A DNA stretch of 14,460 bases, from the NCBI GenBank assembly GCA_021785095.1, contig JAJYGM010000591.1:1-14460 (forward strand), written 5' to 3'. This DNA comes from Actinomycetes bacterium (GTDB lineage: Bacteria; Actinomycetota; Acidimicrobiia; Acidimicrobiales; Bog-793). Positions within the stretch are counted from its first letter, which is position 1. Each line of letters begins with the position of its first letter. The notes under the pieces were generated by a model. The model saw only the letters and a list, made by a program, of their open reading frames with translations, was not told the DNA's origin and made no database searches. The translations under genes were made by a program, and so were the position numbers. Shown in pieces: positions 1 to 7,478 of this stretch.

Positions 1-1073
1 CCGTCGACCTCGTCGGGGAGTACGGGCCGCGCAAGCTCCACCGCAAGGTGCAGTCCGGCGTCGACCTGCTCGCCGACGACGACCTGTGGATGTGCACCAC
101 CTGCATGAACTGCCTGAGGGTGTGCCCGAAAGAGGTCGACATGATCCAGATCATGCCGGCCGCTCGGGGCGCCGCCGTCGCTGCGGGGACGGTGCCGGGC
201 GAGCTGCAGGACGTCTTCGAGAAGACCTTCCGCTACGGGAACTGCCTCGGGGAGAACCCGCGCAGGCGGCATGCCTGGACGCGGGGGGCGGGGGTGCCCG
301 TGCGCGTGCTCGCCGATGAGCCGGGGCCGGTCGACGTTCTGTTCTATGTGGAGGACTACTGGAGCTACCACCCCCGCGGCCAGCAGGCGGCGCAGGCGTT
401 CGCCCGCGTGCTCACAGCCCTCGGCGTCGACTTCGCCATCCTCGGCGCCGAGGAGAAGACGGTCGGGGACTCCCAGCGGCTCGCCGGAGAGGCCGGCCTC
501 TTCGAAGCGCTCATGGAAGACGTCGCTGCGACCCTCGGCCGCTACGACTTCCGCCGGATCGTCACTCCTGATCCACACGGCTTCAACGCCCTCGTGAAGG
601 AGTACCCCAAGCACGGCCACCACTACGACGTGCTGCACTACACCCAGCTCTTGGCGCCGCTCGTCGAGAAGCTCTCCTTCTCCCGGCCGCTCGAGCGGAC
701 GGTCACGTTCCACGACCCCTGCTACCTCGGACGCCACAACGGGGAGTACGACGCCCCGCGCAGGCTCCTTGAGGCGATCCCGGGCATCCGGCTCGCCGAA
801 ATGGGACGCTGCAAGGAGAACGGCTACTGCTGCGGCGGAGGCGGGGGTGGCATGTGGCTCGACGGCTTCACATCGAGCCACACGTCCGAGCGCCTGTCGG
901 AGCGGCGCGTGCGCGAGGCGGTGGAGACCGGTGCCGAGATCCTCGCCGTCTGCTGCCCCTATGAGGTGTCGCGCTTCGAGGACGCCGCCAAGTCGACGGG
1001 AAACGACCACCTCGAGGTCCGTGACATCGTCGAGCTCCTCGACGAGGCCATGGGAGGTCCGGGTGCGAGCTGA
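1..1073 (+). CDS. HdrD/HdrCB-like CCG-domain iron-sulfur protein (5' end outside window)
   Basis: The reading frame is open from base 3 with no convincing start, so the gene begins upstream; a GTG at 48 is internal. The visible part (about 356 residues) starts with an HdrC-like stretch ending in a CxxCxxCxxxC [4Fe-4S] motif (visible residues C31, C34, C37, C41). An HdrB-like CCG region follows. The C-terminal CCG unit has HDPCYLGRHN (C240), a CCGGGGGGMW stretch (C276, C277) and CCPYE (C317, C318). The N-terminal CCG unit keeps its fold markers (GAEEKTVGDSQRLAGE) but has no cysteines. The last CxxC cysteine is also absent (CPYE). Known HdrB/HdrD proteins handle thiol or disulfide chemistry at CCG clusters. 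Here the lipoyl-carrier and EtfAB neighbours suggest an sHdr-type subunit acting on lipoate-bound sulfur. It is clearly paralogous to the C-terminal half of the membrane protein at 7479-9488. The next gene overlaps its 3' end. Family assignment is firm; subunit identity is not. Confidence 0.85.
   Translation, partial: VDLVGEYGPRKLHRKVQSGVDLLADDDLWMCTTCMNCLRVCPKEVDMIQIMPAARGAAVAAGTVPGELQDVFEKTFRYGNCLGENPRRRHAWTRGAGVPVRVLADEPGPVDVLFYVEDYWSYHPRGQQAAQAFARVLTALGVDFAILGAEEKTVGDSQRLAGEAGLFEALMEDVAATLGRYDFRRIVTPDPHGFNALVKEYPKHGHHYDVLHYTQLLAPLVEKLSFSRPLERTVTFHDPCYLGRHNGEYDAPRRLLEAIPGIRLAEMGRCKENGYCCGGGGGGMWLDGFTSSHTSERLSERRVREAVETGAEILAVCCPYEVSRFEDAAKSTGNDHLEVRDIVELLDEAMGGPGAS
1052..1057 (+). promoter_or_regulatory. 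Ribosome binding site for the first ligase
   Basis: GGGAGG lies five bases before a GTG at 1063. It selects this GTG over a later in-frame GTG at 1108, and it places the start inside the end of the preceding gene. Confidence 0.55.
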
Positions 1074-1914
1074 GGAGAGGGCAGCGGACTCGAGAGCCGG
1101 ACTGCGGGTGCTCCGCTTCGGCCGGGTGTCCCCGCTCCGCTCCCAGAGCCTGTGGCACGCCATCGCCGACGGCGTCTCCGCCGGGGCGCCGCCGACGCTC
1201 TCGTTCATGCGCCCCGAGTCGCCCTACGTCTCGGTCGGCTACCACCAGGACCTCGGACTCGTCGACCTCGAGGCCTGTGGCCGAGCGGCCGTGCCCGTGT
1301 ACCGCCGGATGGTCGGGGGCGGAGCCGTCTACCTCGACGAGCACCAGCTCTTCTTCCAGGTCACCGTGCCGGCCGCGGCCGTGCCGGCGGCGAGGAGCGA
1401 CGCACTGACCCGGCTGCTCACCCCCGCTGTGGCGGCCTTTGCCGCCGCCGGGCTGCCTGCGCACCTCGACTCGTCCGGCGAGATCGTCGTCGGCGACCGC
1501 AAGGTCTGCGGTCACGGGGCCGGCCAGATCGGCCGCGCCGTCGTCGTGGTCGGGAACCTGATCGAGCGTTTCGATCACGCCGCTGCCGCCGCCCTCATCC
1601 GGACGCCGGGCGACGACACGGCAGCCGAGACCCTGCGCCTCATGCAGCGCTATGTGGGACCGGAGGAGGGGAGCTCGGTCGACCCGGTGGCGTTCGAGGC
1701 GGCGGCGGTGCGCTCGTACTCCCACGCGCTCGGCCGGGAACCGTTCGAGGGTGAGCTCACCGTGCTCGAGCACGGTGCGCTCGAGAGATGGGACAGGCGA
1801 CTCGAGTCCCCCGAGTGGCTGGCGGGGCCGTCGCTCCGGCCGCCGAGCAGCTGGCAGCTCAAGGTGCGCTCGGGGGTGTTCGTGACGGCGGCCGCTGCGA
1901 GCGGGGAGGTGTGA
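1063..1914 (+). CDS. Lipoate/octanoate-protein ligase family protein (LplA/LipM-like, BPL_LplA_LipB fold)
   Basis: This 283-residue protein has the lipoate ligase core. The RRMVGGGA motif (about residues 81-88) corresponds to the lipoyl-AMP binding loop, and GDRKVCG carries the expected catalytic lysine (K147). It lacks the C-terminal LplB-like accessory region, so it could be a bare ligase, an octanoyl-transferase of the LipM/LipL type, or a ligase needing a separate partner. The frame is open further upstream, but GTG 1063 has a good ribosome binding site and overlaps the previous gene by 11 bases. The stop shares one base with the ATG of the following lipoyl carrier, so that carrier is its likely substrate. 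A second, longer ligase sits at 3412-4536, and the division of labour between them is unknown. Confidence 0.85.
   Translation: MRAEERAADSRAGLRVLRFGRVSPLRSQSLWHAIADGVSAGAPPTLSFMRPESPYVSVGYHQDLGLVDLEACGRAAVPVYRRMVGGGAVYLDEHQLFFQVTVPAAAVPAARSDALTRLLTPAVAAFAAAGLPAHLDSSGEIVVGDRKVCGHGAGQIGRAVVVVGNLIERFDHAAAAALIRTPGDDTAAETLRLMQRYVGPEEGSSVDPVAFEAAAVRSYSHALGREPFEGELTVLEHGALERWDRRLESPEWLAGPSLRPPSSWQLKVRSGVFVTAAAASGEV
1903..1909 (+). promoter_or_regulatory. Ribosome binding site for the divergent lipoyl carrier
   Basis: GGGGAGG lies four bases before ATG 1914. An in-frame GTG at 1911 is only one base from this site, so the ATG is the better start. Confidence 0.5.
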
Positions 1915-2381
1915 TGAGCACAGGGCATGTCGGTGAAGTAGCCGTCGTCTCCGGCTACCAGGTGCGCCTCGACCTCGCCTACGACCCCGAGGCCGACCTG
2001 TGGGTCGAGGTCATCGGCGGGAACCGGGCCCGCATCGGCCTCGATCCCCTCAGTGCCGAGACGAGTGGCACCCTCGCACAGCTCGCCGTCGTCACCGTCG
2101 GGACCGTCGTGACGCGAGGCCAGCCCCTCGGCTCGCTCGAGGCGGAGAAGTTCGTCGGTCCTCTCCTCGCCCCGGTCTCCGGCACGGTCAGAGCGAGAAA
2201 CGAGGCCGTGCTCGCCCGCCCGTCCCTCGTCGAGGACGATCCGTACGGAGCCTGGCTCGTCGAGATCGAGCTCTCCGGCCCGGAAGACGAGATCGACGCG
2301 CTCGTGACGGGCGACGGGGTGATCCCGAGCTTCGCTCTGCGCGTCGAGAGATACCGACGCGAAGGGGTGCTCGCCGAGTGA
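1914..2381 (+). CDS. GcvH-like lipoyl carrier protein, divergent
   Basis: This 155-residue protein has the GcvH/lipoyl fold. Its lipoylation hairpin is LEAEKFVGPLLAPVSG, with the probable modified lysine at K79. A conserved ending follows (DDPYGAWLVEI), equivalent to the DPYGxGW stretch of GcvH and LbpA. It differs from the two tandem carriers downstream: it lacks their N-terminal CxxPEDLYY-type segment and conserved cysteines, and it has EKF rather than GKW or AKW around the lysine. It sits between a ligase gene (one-base overlap) and a radical SAM gene (four-base overlap), which points to lipoylation in place by this operon. No glycine cleavage genes are nearby, so a role as ordinary GcvH is unlikely. 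It may be a dedicated carrier in lipoate assembly or a third substrate carrier. Confidence 0.82.
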   Translation: MSTGHVGEVAVVSGYQVRLDLAYDPEADLWVEVIGGNRARIGLDPLSAETSGTLAQLAVVTVGTVVTRGQPLGSLEAEKFVGPLLAPVSGTVRARNEAVLARPSLVEDDPYGAWLVEIELSGPEDEIDALVTGDGVIPSFALRVERYRREGVLAE

Positions 2382-3415
2382 CTGCGGTCCCGTCCACCCG
2401 CCCCACCGAGGCGTTCTCGCTCCGGCGGGCCAACTTCCCCGACGTCATGGAGTTCTACGCACCCGGGCTGAAGCGATGGGAGACCTCCGAGTGGAGGCCG
2501 GGCAACCCACGCCGGTTCCTCCCGGTGTCGGTGACCGGCGCCGCCTGTGCGCTGCAGTGCGACCACTGCCAGGCCAAGGTGCTCGAGGGGATGGTCTCGG
2601 TGAGGGCCGGGGCCGACCTGTACGACCTCGCCCGCTCCCTCAAGGACAAGGGGAGCGACGGCCTGCTCGTCTCGGGCGGGTCGACGCGCTCGGGAGGGGT
2701 GCCCCTCCGGCGACATCTCGCCCACGTCCCCCGCATCCGCGACGAGCTCGGCATGAAGGTGATCGTCCACTCGGGGGTCGTCTCACCGGCCCTTGCCGGC
2801 GACCTCGCGGCGGCCGGCGTCGACGGCGTCATGCTCGACATCATCGGGGCGGACGAGACGATCCGCGACGTCTACCACCTCGACCTGCGTGCCGCCGACT
2901 TCGAGCGCTCGCTCGAACTGCTCGCCGACGCCGGACTGCGGATCATCCCCCACATCGTCCTCGGCCTCCACTACGGCCGCTTCCTCGGGGAGCACGCCGC
3001 CCTCGAGATGATCCGGCGCCACCGGGTCTCGACCCTGATCCTCGTCGTCCTCGTCCCGCTCGTCGGCACCCCGATGGCTCACCTGCCGCCGCCACCGGTC
3101 GAAGATGTCGTCCGCTTCTTCGAGACCGCCCGAATCGCGATGCCCGAGACGAAGGTGAACCTCGGTTGCGCCCGGCCGATGGGAGCGATGAAGGTCGAGC
3201 TCGACGCCGCCGCAGTCGACCTCGGACTGAACGGGATCGCCTACCCCGCCGACGGCACGATCGCATACGCGCGCTCGCGCGGGCTCGAGCCCCGCTTGTA
3301 CGAGTGGTGCTGCTCCCTCACCTGGGCGGGTGACGAGGGCGGTGAGTACGCCGAGGTCAGCCTCGCCGACGGCGAGCTCGCGATGGATCTCGTGCCCGAA
3401 GGAGTCGCACGATGA
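2378..3415 (+). CDS. Radical SAM protein, LipS1/LipS2-type lipoyl synthase component (first of pair)
   Basis: The protein has 345 residues. The radical SAM cluster motif is C57-x3-C61-x2-C64 (CALQCDHC), with a (beta/alpha) barrel-like pattern after it. Additional conserved-looking cysteines lie near the C-terminus: C264 in NLGCARP and C311/C312 in EWCC. These could bind an auxiliary cluster, as expected of sulfur-inserting enzymes. In the LipS1/LipS2 pathway two radical SAM proteins act together and each contributes to inserting sulfur at C6 or C8 of protein-bound octanoate. The gene starts at GTG 2378, overlapping the carrier stop as GTGA, and ends overlapping the sLpl-like ligase as ATGA. 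Flanking by carrier and ligase makes lipoyl synthase far more likely than biotin synthase. I cannot decide from sequence alone whether this is LipS1 or LipS2, although the order suggests LipS1. Confidence 0.82.
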   Translation: MTAVPSTRPTEAFSLRRANFPDVMEFYAPGLKRWETSEWRPGNPRRFLPVSVTGAACALQCDHCQAKVLEGMVSVRAGADLYDLARSLKDKGSDGLLVSGGSTRSGGVPLRRHLAHVPRIRDELGMKVIVHSGVVSPALAGDLAAAGVDGVMLDIIGADETIRDVYHLDLRAADFERSLELLADAGLRIIPHIVLGLHYGRFLGEHAALEMIRRHRVSTLILVVLVPLVGTPMAHLPPPPVEDVVRFFETARIAMPETKVNLGCARPMGAMKVELDAAAVDLGLNGIAYPADGTIAYARSRGLEPRLYEWCCSLTWAGDEGGEYAEVSLADGELAMDLVPEGVAR

Positions 3416-4536
3416 GCGGCGTCTGGCGGGTCCTCACCGATGACGGCGCCGGTGCGGGCGAGGGCCTCGCGCTCGACGAGGCCCTCATGGCCGGCTACGG
3501 CCGGGAAGCGCCGCCGCGGCCACCGACCCTCCGCCTCTACACCTATGCCGACCACGCTGCGCTCGTCGGTCGCTACCAGCACCTCGAGGCAGAGGTCGAC
3601 CTCGAAGCGTGCCGGTCGCTCGGCATCGGGGTGAACCGCCGCCCGACGGGCGGTGGCGCCATCATCATGGGCCGGTCGCAGCTCGGCGTTGCCGTCGTCA
3701 CCCGCGCCCCCGCCGCCGAGAGACCCCGTGAGCTCCTCGAGCGCTACTCCAGAGCGATCATCGCCGGTCTTGGCCGGCTCGGCCTCACGGCGGGCTTCCG
3801 GGGCAAGAACGACCTCGAAGTGGGCGGGCGCAAGATCGCCGGCCTCGGCCTCTACCTCGACGGCGCCGGCGGCCTGCTGTTCCACGCCAGCATCCTCGCC
3901 GGCCTCGACATCGAGAAGATGCTCGCCGTCCTCAGGGTGCCGGCCGCCAAGCTCGGCGACAAGGCCGTCGCGCTCGTCTCCGAGCGGGTCACCACGGTCA
4001 GCCGGGAGACGGGACACGACCTCGACGGGCCGTTGCTGCGAGAGGTCATCTCGCAGGGCTTCGCCGAGGCCGTCGGAGTCGACCTCGAGCCGGCGGCGCC
4101 GGACGAGGAGGAGGCACGGCTTGCCGACCACCTGTTCGCCACCAAGTACACGACCGACGAGTGGCTCTTCCAGCGCAGCCCCCAGCCCGACGCCACCTCG
4201 ACCGCGGTCTTCAAGACGCCGGCCGGGCTCGTCCGCCTCTACCTCAGCATGCACGGCGACGTCATCAAGAGCGTCCTGTTCACCGGCGACCTGAACGACC
4301 TGCCGGCCGGCCTCGTCCGGCTCGAGGCGGCGCTGTGCTGGAAGCGCCTCGACGAGCACAGCCTCTCCTCGGTGGTGGCGGCGGCTCTCGACGACGAGAC
4401 GGTTGCGAGCGGCATCGAGCCCGAGGCGCTCGTCGAGGCTCTCCTCGAGGCAGGAGGCAGGGCTGCAACACGCGACCTGGCGGCGCCGAACCGCCTCGGG
4501 TCGTGCTACTTCCCGGAGGTGGCGGCGACGCCATGA
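3412..4536 (+). CDS. slpl(AB): sLpl(AB)-like lipoate:protein ligase
   Basis: The protein has 374 residues, about the size of a ligase with both the LplA catalytic domain and the LplB/C-terminal accessory domain. RRPTGGGA (residues 76-83) is the canonical binding loop, GKND (131-134) matches the ligase core, and GGRKIAG supplies the catalytic lysine K141. The C-terminal third (FKTPAGLVRLYLSMHGDVIK onward, from about 260) matches the accessory domain that activates LplA-type enzymes. The family attaches octanoate or lipoate to apo-carriers. AAGGAG at 3399-3404 precedes ATG 3412, which overlaps the previous stop. The location between two radical SAM genes is the hallmark layout of the sLpl(AB)-LipS1-LipS2 route. 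The substrates are probably the two LbpA proteins at 9.8-10.7 kb and perhaps the carrier at 1914. A plain LplA salvage ligase is the alternative. Confidence 0.85.
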   Translation: MSGVWRVLTDDGAGAGEGLALDEALMAGYGREAPPRPPTLRLYTYADHAALVGRYQHLEAEVDLEACRSLGIGVNRRPTGGGAIIMGRSQLGVAVVTRAPAAERPRELLERYSRAIIAGLGRLGLTAGFRGKNDLEVGGRKIAGLGLYLDGAGGLLFHASILAGLDIEKMLAVLRVPAAKLGDKAVALVSERVTTVSRETGHDLDGPLLREVISQGFAEAVGVDLEPAAPDEEEARLADHLFATKYTTDEWLFQRSPQPDATSTAVFKTPAGLVRLYLSMHGDVIKSVLFTGDLNDLPAGLVRLEAALCWKRLDEHSLSSVVAAALDDETVASGIEPEALVEALLEAGGRAATRDLAAPNRLGSCYFPEVAATP

Positions 4537-5684
4537 GACACGCCAACCTTCCCCTTCTCCCCTCGCCTCCGGCCGGCTGCGACGACACGGACGGCGCGCT
4601 CGGCGAGGTGTTGACCGCTCCTGAGGTGAGCCCCGACTGGGTGAGGATCTCGGGCGCGAGCGCCATCGCGCTGCGGTTCCGCTCCGGTCGCTTCGGGCGC
4701 CGCTTCGACTTCGGGGGGATCAACCTCCTCCTCAACTACGAGGACGGTTGCCGCTCGGACTGCGCCTACTGCGGGCTCGCCCGCACGCGGCCCGGCACCT
4801 ACGAGGACAAGTCGTTCATCCGGGTGGAGTGGCCGCTCGTCCTCACCGACGAGCTGACCGAGCGCATGGCCCGCCACGAGGCCACGCTCACCCGCCTCTG
4901 CATCTCGATGGTCACCCACCCGTTCGCATACCGCGACACCTGCGACATCACCGAGCGGATCCGCAGCGCGGTCTCGACGCCGCTCTCGATCCTCGTCGCC
5001 CCTCCGACGCTCAACCGGCGCCGCCTCGAGCGTTTCCGCGAGATCGGCGTCGACATGATCGGGATCGGGCTCGACGCCGTCACCGAAGAGCTCTTCCGGT
5101 CCCTTCGAAGCGACGTCCCGGCGGGTGGGGCGGGGCTCAAGTGGGACCAGTACTGGCAGGTGGTCGCTGATGCCCGCGACGTCTTCGGGCCCTGGAAGGT
5201 GAACTGCCACACGCTCGTCGGGCTCGGCGAGAGCGACCGCGACCTCGTCGAGATCTTCTCCCGCCTGCGGGACCAGGAGATCTTCTCCTACCTGTTCTCC
5301 TTCAACCCCGAACCGGACTCCCGCCTCGGGGATGCGCCGAAGGCGCCGCTACGGCGCTGGCGGCGGATCCAGCTCGTGAAGCACCTCGTCGAGACGGAGG
5401 GGTACGGGATCGACGACTTCCGTTTCGAGGACGACGGCTCGCTCGCGCTCCTCTCCAGCGTGCCGGAGACGACGGTCGAGCGGGTCATCGGCTCGGGCCG
5501 ACCCTTCGTCACCCACGGTTGCCCGAGCTCGGGAGGCGAGCCCGGCTGCACCCGGCCCTACGGCTCGTACCGGCCGTCCGAGCCCTTCCGCGACTTCCCC
5601 TTCGACCCGGATCCTGCCGATCTCGCCGGCATCCGGGCCGATCTCGCCTTGCACGAGATAACCGAGCCTCAAAGGAGAACCTGA
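4533..5684 (+). CDS. Radical SAM protein, LipS1/LipS2-type lipoyl synthase component (second of pair)
   Basis: The protein has 383 residues. A BioB-like cluster motif C73-x3-C77-x2-C80 (CRSDCAYC) follows a FDFGGINLLLNYEDG strand. The rest reads as a radical SAM barrel, with GIGLDAVTEELF near 177-188 and CHTLVGLGESD near 225-235. The C-terminus carries HGCPSSGGEPGCTRPYG with C330 and C339, plausible ligands of an auxiliary [4Fe-4S] cluster used as sulfur donor. It resembles biotin synthase, but there are no bioA, bioD or bioF genes here. Pairing with another radical SAM protein around an sLpl-like ligase identifies it as the second half of a LipS1/LipS2 lipoyl synthase. ATG 4533 overlaps the ligase stop (ATGA), although the nearest Shine-Dalgarno-like sequence (GGAGG at 4515-4519) is rather far. 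LipS2 is the more likely name by position, but unproven. Confidence 0.82.
   Translation: MRHANLPLLPSPPAGCDDTDGALGEVLTAPEVSPDWVRISGASAIALRFRSGRFGRRFDFGGINLLLNYEDGCRSDCAYCGLARTRPGTYEDKSFIRVEWPLVLTDELTERMARHEATLTRLCISMVTHPFAYRDTCDITERIRSAVSTPLSILVAPPTLNRRRLERFREIGVDMIGIGLDAVTEELFRSLRSDVPAGGAGLKWDQYWQVVADARDVFGPWKVNCHTLVGLGESDRDLVEIFSRLRDQEIFSYLFSFNPEPDSRLGDAPKAPLRRWRRIQLVKHLVETEGYGIDDFRFEDDGSLALLSSVPETTVERVIGSGRPFVTHGCPSSGGEPGCTRPYGSYRPSEPFRDFPFDPDPADLAGIRADLALHEITEPQRRT
5671..5677 (+). promoter_or_regulatory. Strong ribosome binding site for etfB
   Basis: AAAGGAG lies six bases before ATG 5684. It fixes the etfB start; the reading frame is open for a further 165 bases upstream inside the preceding gene. 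Confidence 0.65.
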
Positions 5685-6445
5685 TGCGCATCGCAGTCCT
5701 CGTGAAGCAGGTCCCCGATCTCGTGGAGGAGCTGGAGCTCGCGCCGAGCGGGACGGACGTCGATCGTGAGTTCCTCTCCTTCGCGCTGAACGAGTTCGAC
5801 GACCAGGCGCTCGAGGAGGCGCTCTGCCTGAAGGACGCCGGGGCGGCGGAGGTGGTGGTCGTCGCGCTGGACGAGCCGGATGTCGACCAGTGCCTCTACA
5901 CGGCGCTCGCCAAGGGCGCCGACCGGGCCGTGAAGCTCACCGGCGTCGAGGACGGCTGGATCGACGGCCACCGGCGCTCGGCGGTCCTCGCCGCCTGGCT
6001 CGCCGGGGAGGCCTTCGACCTCGTGCTGACAGGCGTGCAGGCCGTCGACGACCTCGACGGGCAGCTGCCGCCGCTGCTCGGGGCGCGGCTCGGGCTGCCG
6101 CACGCGTCCGTCGTCGTGCAGGTGGACGTGAAGGGGCAGGCTGCCCTCATCCGCCAGGAGCTCGGGGGCGGGACGATCGCCGAGGAGGAGCTGCAGCTCC
6201 CCGCCGTGATCGGCGTCCAGGCGGCGCGCCAGTCGCCGCGCTATGCCTCGATCAGCAGGATCCGCCAGGCCCAGCAGGCCGGTGGGCTCGAGGAGGTCGC
6301 CGCCCCGGCTGCGGACGCCGATGCGGGATACCGCCTCGTGCGCCTCTTCGCGCCGGAGGCTGCCGGGCACGCCGAGATGTTGACGGGATCGCCCGGAGAC
6401 GTCGCCGAGCGCATCGTCGGGCTGATCCGGGCCAAGGGCCTTTGA
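5684..6445 (+). CDS. etfB: Electron transfer flavoprotein, beta subunit
   Basis: The 253-residue protein matches EtfB in length and motifs. It has VKQVPD at the N-terminus (7-12), the NEFDDQALEEALCLKD signature (36-51), a TGVQAVDDLDGQ nucleotide-binding stretch (116-127) and a closing LPAVIGVQAARQSPRYASI segment. EtfB pairs with EtfA to form a soluble heterodimer that carries electrons from a dehydrogenase to a membrane oxidoreductase. The ATG shares one base with the stop of the radical SAM gene (TGATG), so lipoate assembly and electron transfer are translationally linked. EtfA and a membrane Hdr-like protein follow directly. In this setting the donor is probably the Hdr-like/lipoyl-carrier system rather than acyl-CoA oxidation, since no acyl-CoA dehydrogenase is present. 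That last point is inference. Whether it is a bifurcating type cannot be settled by eye. Confidence 0.93.
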   Translation: MRIAVLVKQVPDLVEELELAPSGTDVDREFLSFALNEFDDQALEEALCLKDAGAAEVVVVALDEPDVDQCLYTALAKGADRAVKLTGVEDGWIDGHRRSAVLAAWLAGEAFDLVLTGVQAVDDLDGQLPPLLGARLGLPHASVVVQVDVKGQAALIRQELGGGTIAEEELQLPAVIGVQAARQSPRYASISRIRQAQQAGGLEEVAAPAADADAGYRLVRLFAPEAAGHAEMLTGSPGDVAERIVGLIRAKGL

Positions 6446-6466
6446 CAGAAGGATCGCGAACGAGAT

Positions 6467-6474
6467 GAGGAGGA
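6467..6474 (+). promoter_or_regulatory. Strong ribosome binding site for etfA
   Basis: GAGGAGGA lies seven bases before GTG 6482, in the 36-base gap after etfB. It supports this GTG as the start, and no ATG competes. Confidence 0.65.
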
Positions 6475-6481
6475 CACTCAA

Positions 6482-7444
6482 GTGAGCAACGACGTGCTGG
6501 TGCTCGCCGAGCATCGGGAGGGTGGCCTGAGCGACATCACCTTCGAGCTCCTCGGCAAAGCCCGTGAGATCGCGACTTCGTGGGGTGGCCGGACGGTCGC
6601 TCTCCTGCTCGGCGCCCGTGAGCTCGCCACCGAGCTCGGTGGAGCCGACGTCGTGCTCTGCGCCGAGCACCCGGCGCTCGAGCGCTACAACCCGGAGGCC
6701 TACGAACGAGTGACCCGCAAGGCCCTCGAGCAGACCGGGCCGCGCCTCGTGCTGACCTCGACCACGACCGTCGGCCTCGATCTCGGGGCTGCCCTCTCGG
6801 TTCTCTGGGGGGCGCCGCTCGTCTCCTACGTCTCCGGCCTCGTCGCCGGCGAAGGCGCCGCGGTCGCGACCGCCCAGATCTACGGCGGCAAACTCCTCGC
6901 CGAGGTCGAGCTGGCCGGGCCGAGCGCGATCTGCGCCGTGCTCGCCGGCTCGTTCCCGCAGAGCGCGGGGCGGGCGGAGTCCTCGCCGGAAGTCGAGCCC
7001 CTCGACGTGACCGGCCTCCTCGACGACCTCCGCACGGTGGTCACGTCTATCGCCGTCCCGGAGGCGGGCGACGTCGACATCACGGCCGCAGACCTTCTCG
7101 TCTCGGTGGGGAGAGGGATCGGGAACCAGGGCAACCTCGAGGTCGTCGAGGAGCTCGCCTCTGCGCTCGGGGCGCCGCTGGCGGCGTCGCGGCCGCTCAT
7201 CGACCAGGGATGGCTGCCGAAGGCGCGCCAGGTCGGCAAGTCCGGCCTGAGCGTGAAACCCAAGGTCTACCTCATGTTCGGGATCTCCGGCGCGCCCGAG
7301 CACCTCGAGGGGATGCGCGACGCCGAGCTCGTGATCGCGTGCAACACCGACGCCAAGGCGCCGATCTTCGAGGTTGCCGACTACGGCACGACCGTCGACC
7401 TGTTCGACCTCGTACCGGAGATCGTCGACAGGGTCAAGGGCTGA
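6482..7444 (+). CDS. etfA: Electron transfer flavoprotein, alpha subunit
   Basis: The 320-residue protein has the full EtfA C-terminal FAD-binding domain in the expected order: SRPLIDQGW (236-244), QVGKSG (250-255), GISGAPEHLEGM (267-278) and NTDAKAPIFEVADYG (288-302). The family more commonly has QVGQTG at the second motif, so QVGKSG is a modest deviation. The N-terminal half has the alpha/beta fold expected for pairing with EtfB. It forms the FAD-containing heterodimer with the product of the preceding gene. The gene for the likely membrane electron acceptor starts only 34 bases downstream. The start is a GTG with an excellent ribosome binding site. Confidence 0.95.
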   Translation: MSNDVLVLAEHREGGLSDITFELLGKAREIATSWGGRTVALLLGARELATELGGADVVLCAEHPALERYNPEAYERVTRKALEQTGPRLVLTSTTTVGLDLGAALSVLWGAPLVSYVSGLVAGEGAAVATAQIYGGKLLAEVELAGPSAICAVLAGSFPQSAGRAESSPEVEPLDVTGLLDDLRTVVTSIAVPEAGDVDITAADLLVSVGRGIGNQGNLEVVEELASALGAPLAASRPLIDQGWLPKARQVGKSGLSVKPKVYLMFGISGAPEHLEGMRDAELVIACNTDAKAPIFEVADYGTTVDLFDLVPEIVDRVKG

Positions 7445-7478
7445 CAGGGCCCGGACCGCCGCCCCGGAGCAGGACACG

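Noticed and set aside
1914..2381. Ordinary GcvH of a glycine cleavage system
   Set aside because: No gcvT or gcvP is nearby. The neighbours are ligases, LipS-type proteins and Hdr-like proteins.
4533..5684. Biotin synthase (BioB), suggested by CxxxCxYC
   Set aside because: There are no biotin genes. It is paired with another radical SAM protein and an sLpl-like ligase, and the C-terminal CPSSGGEPGC segment fits the LipS reading better.
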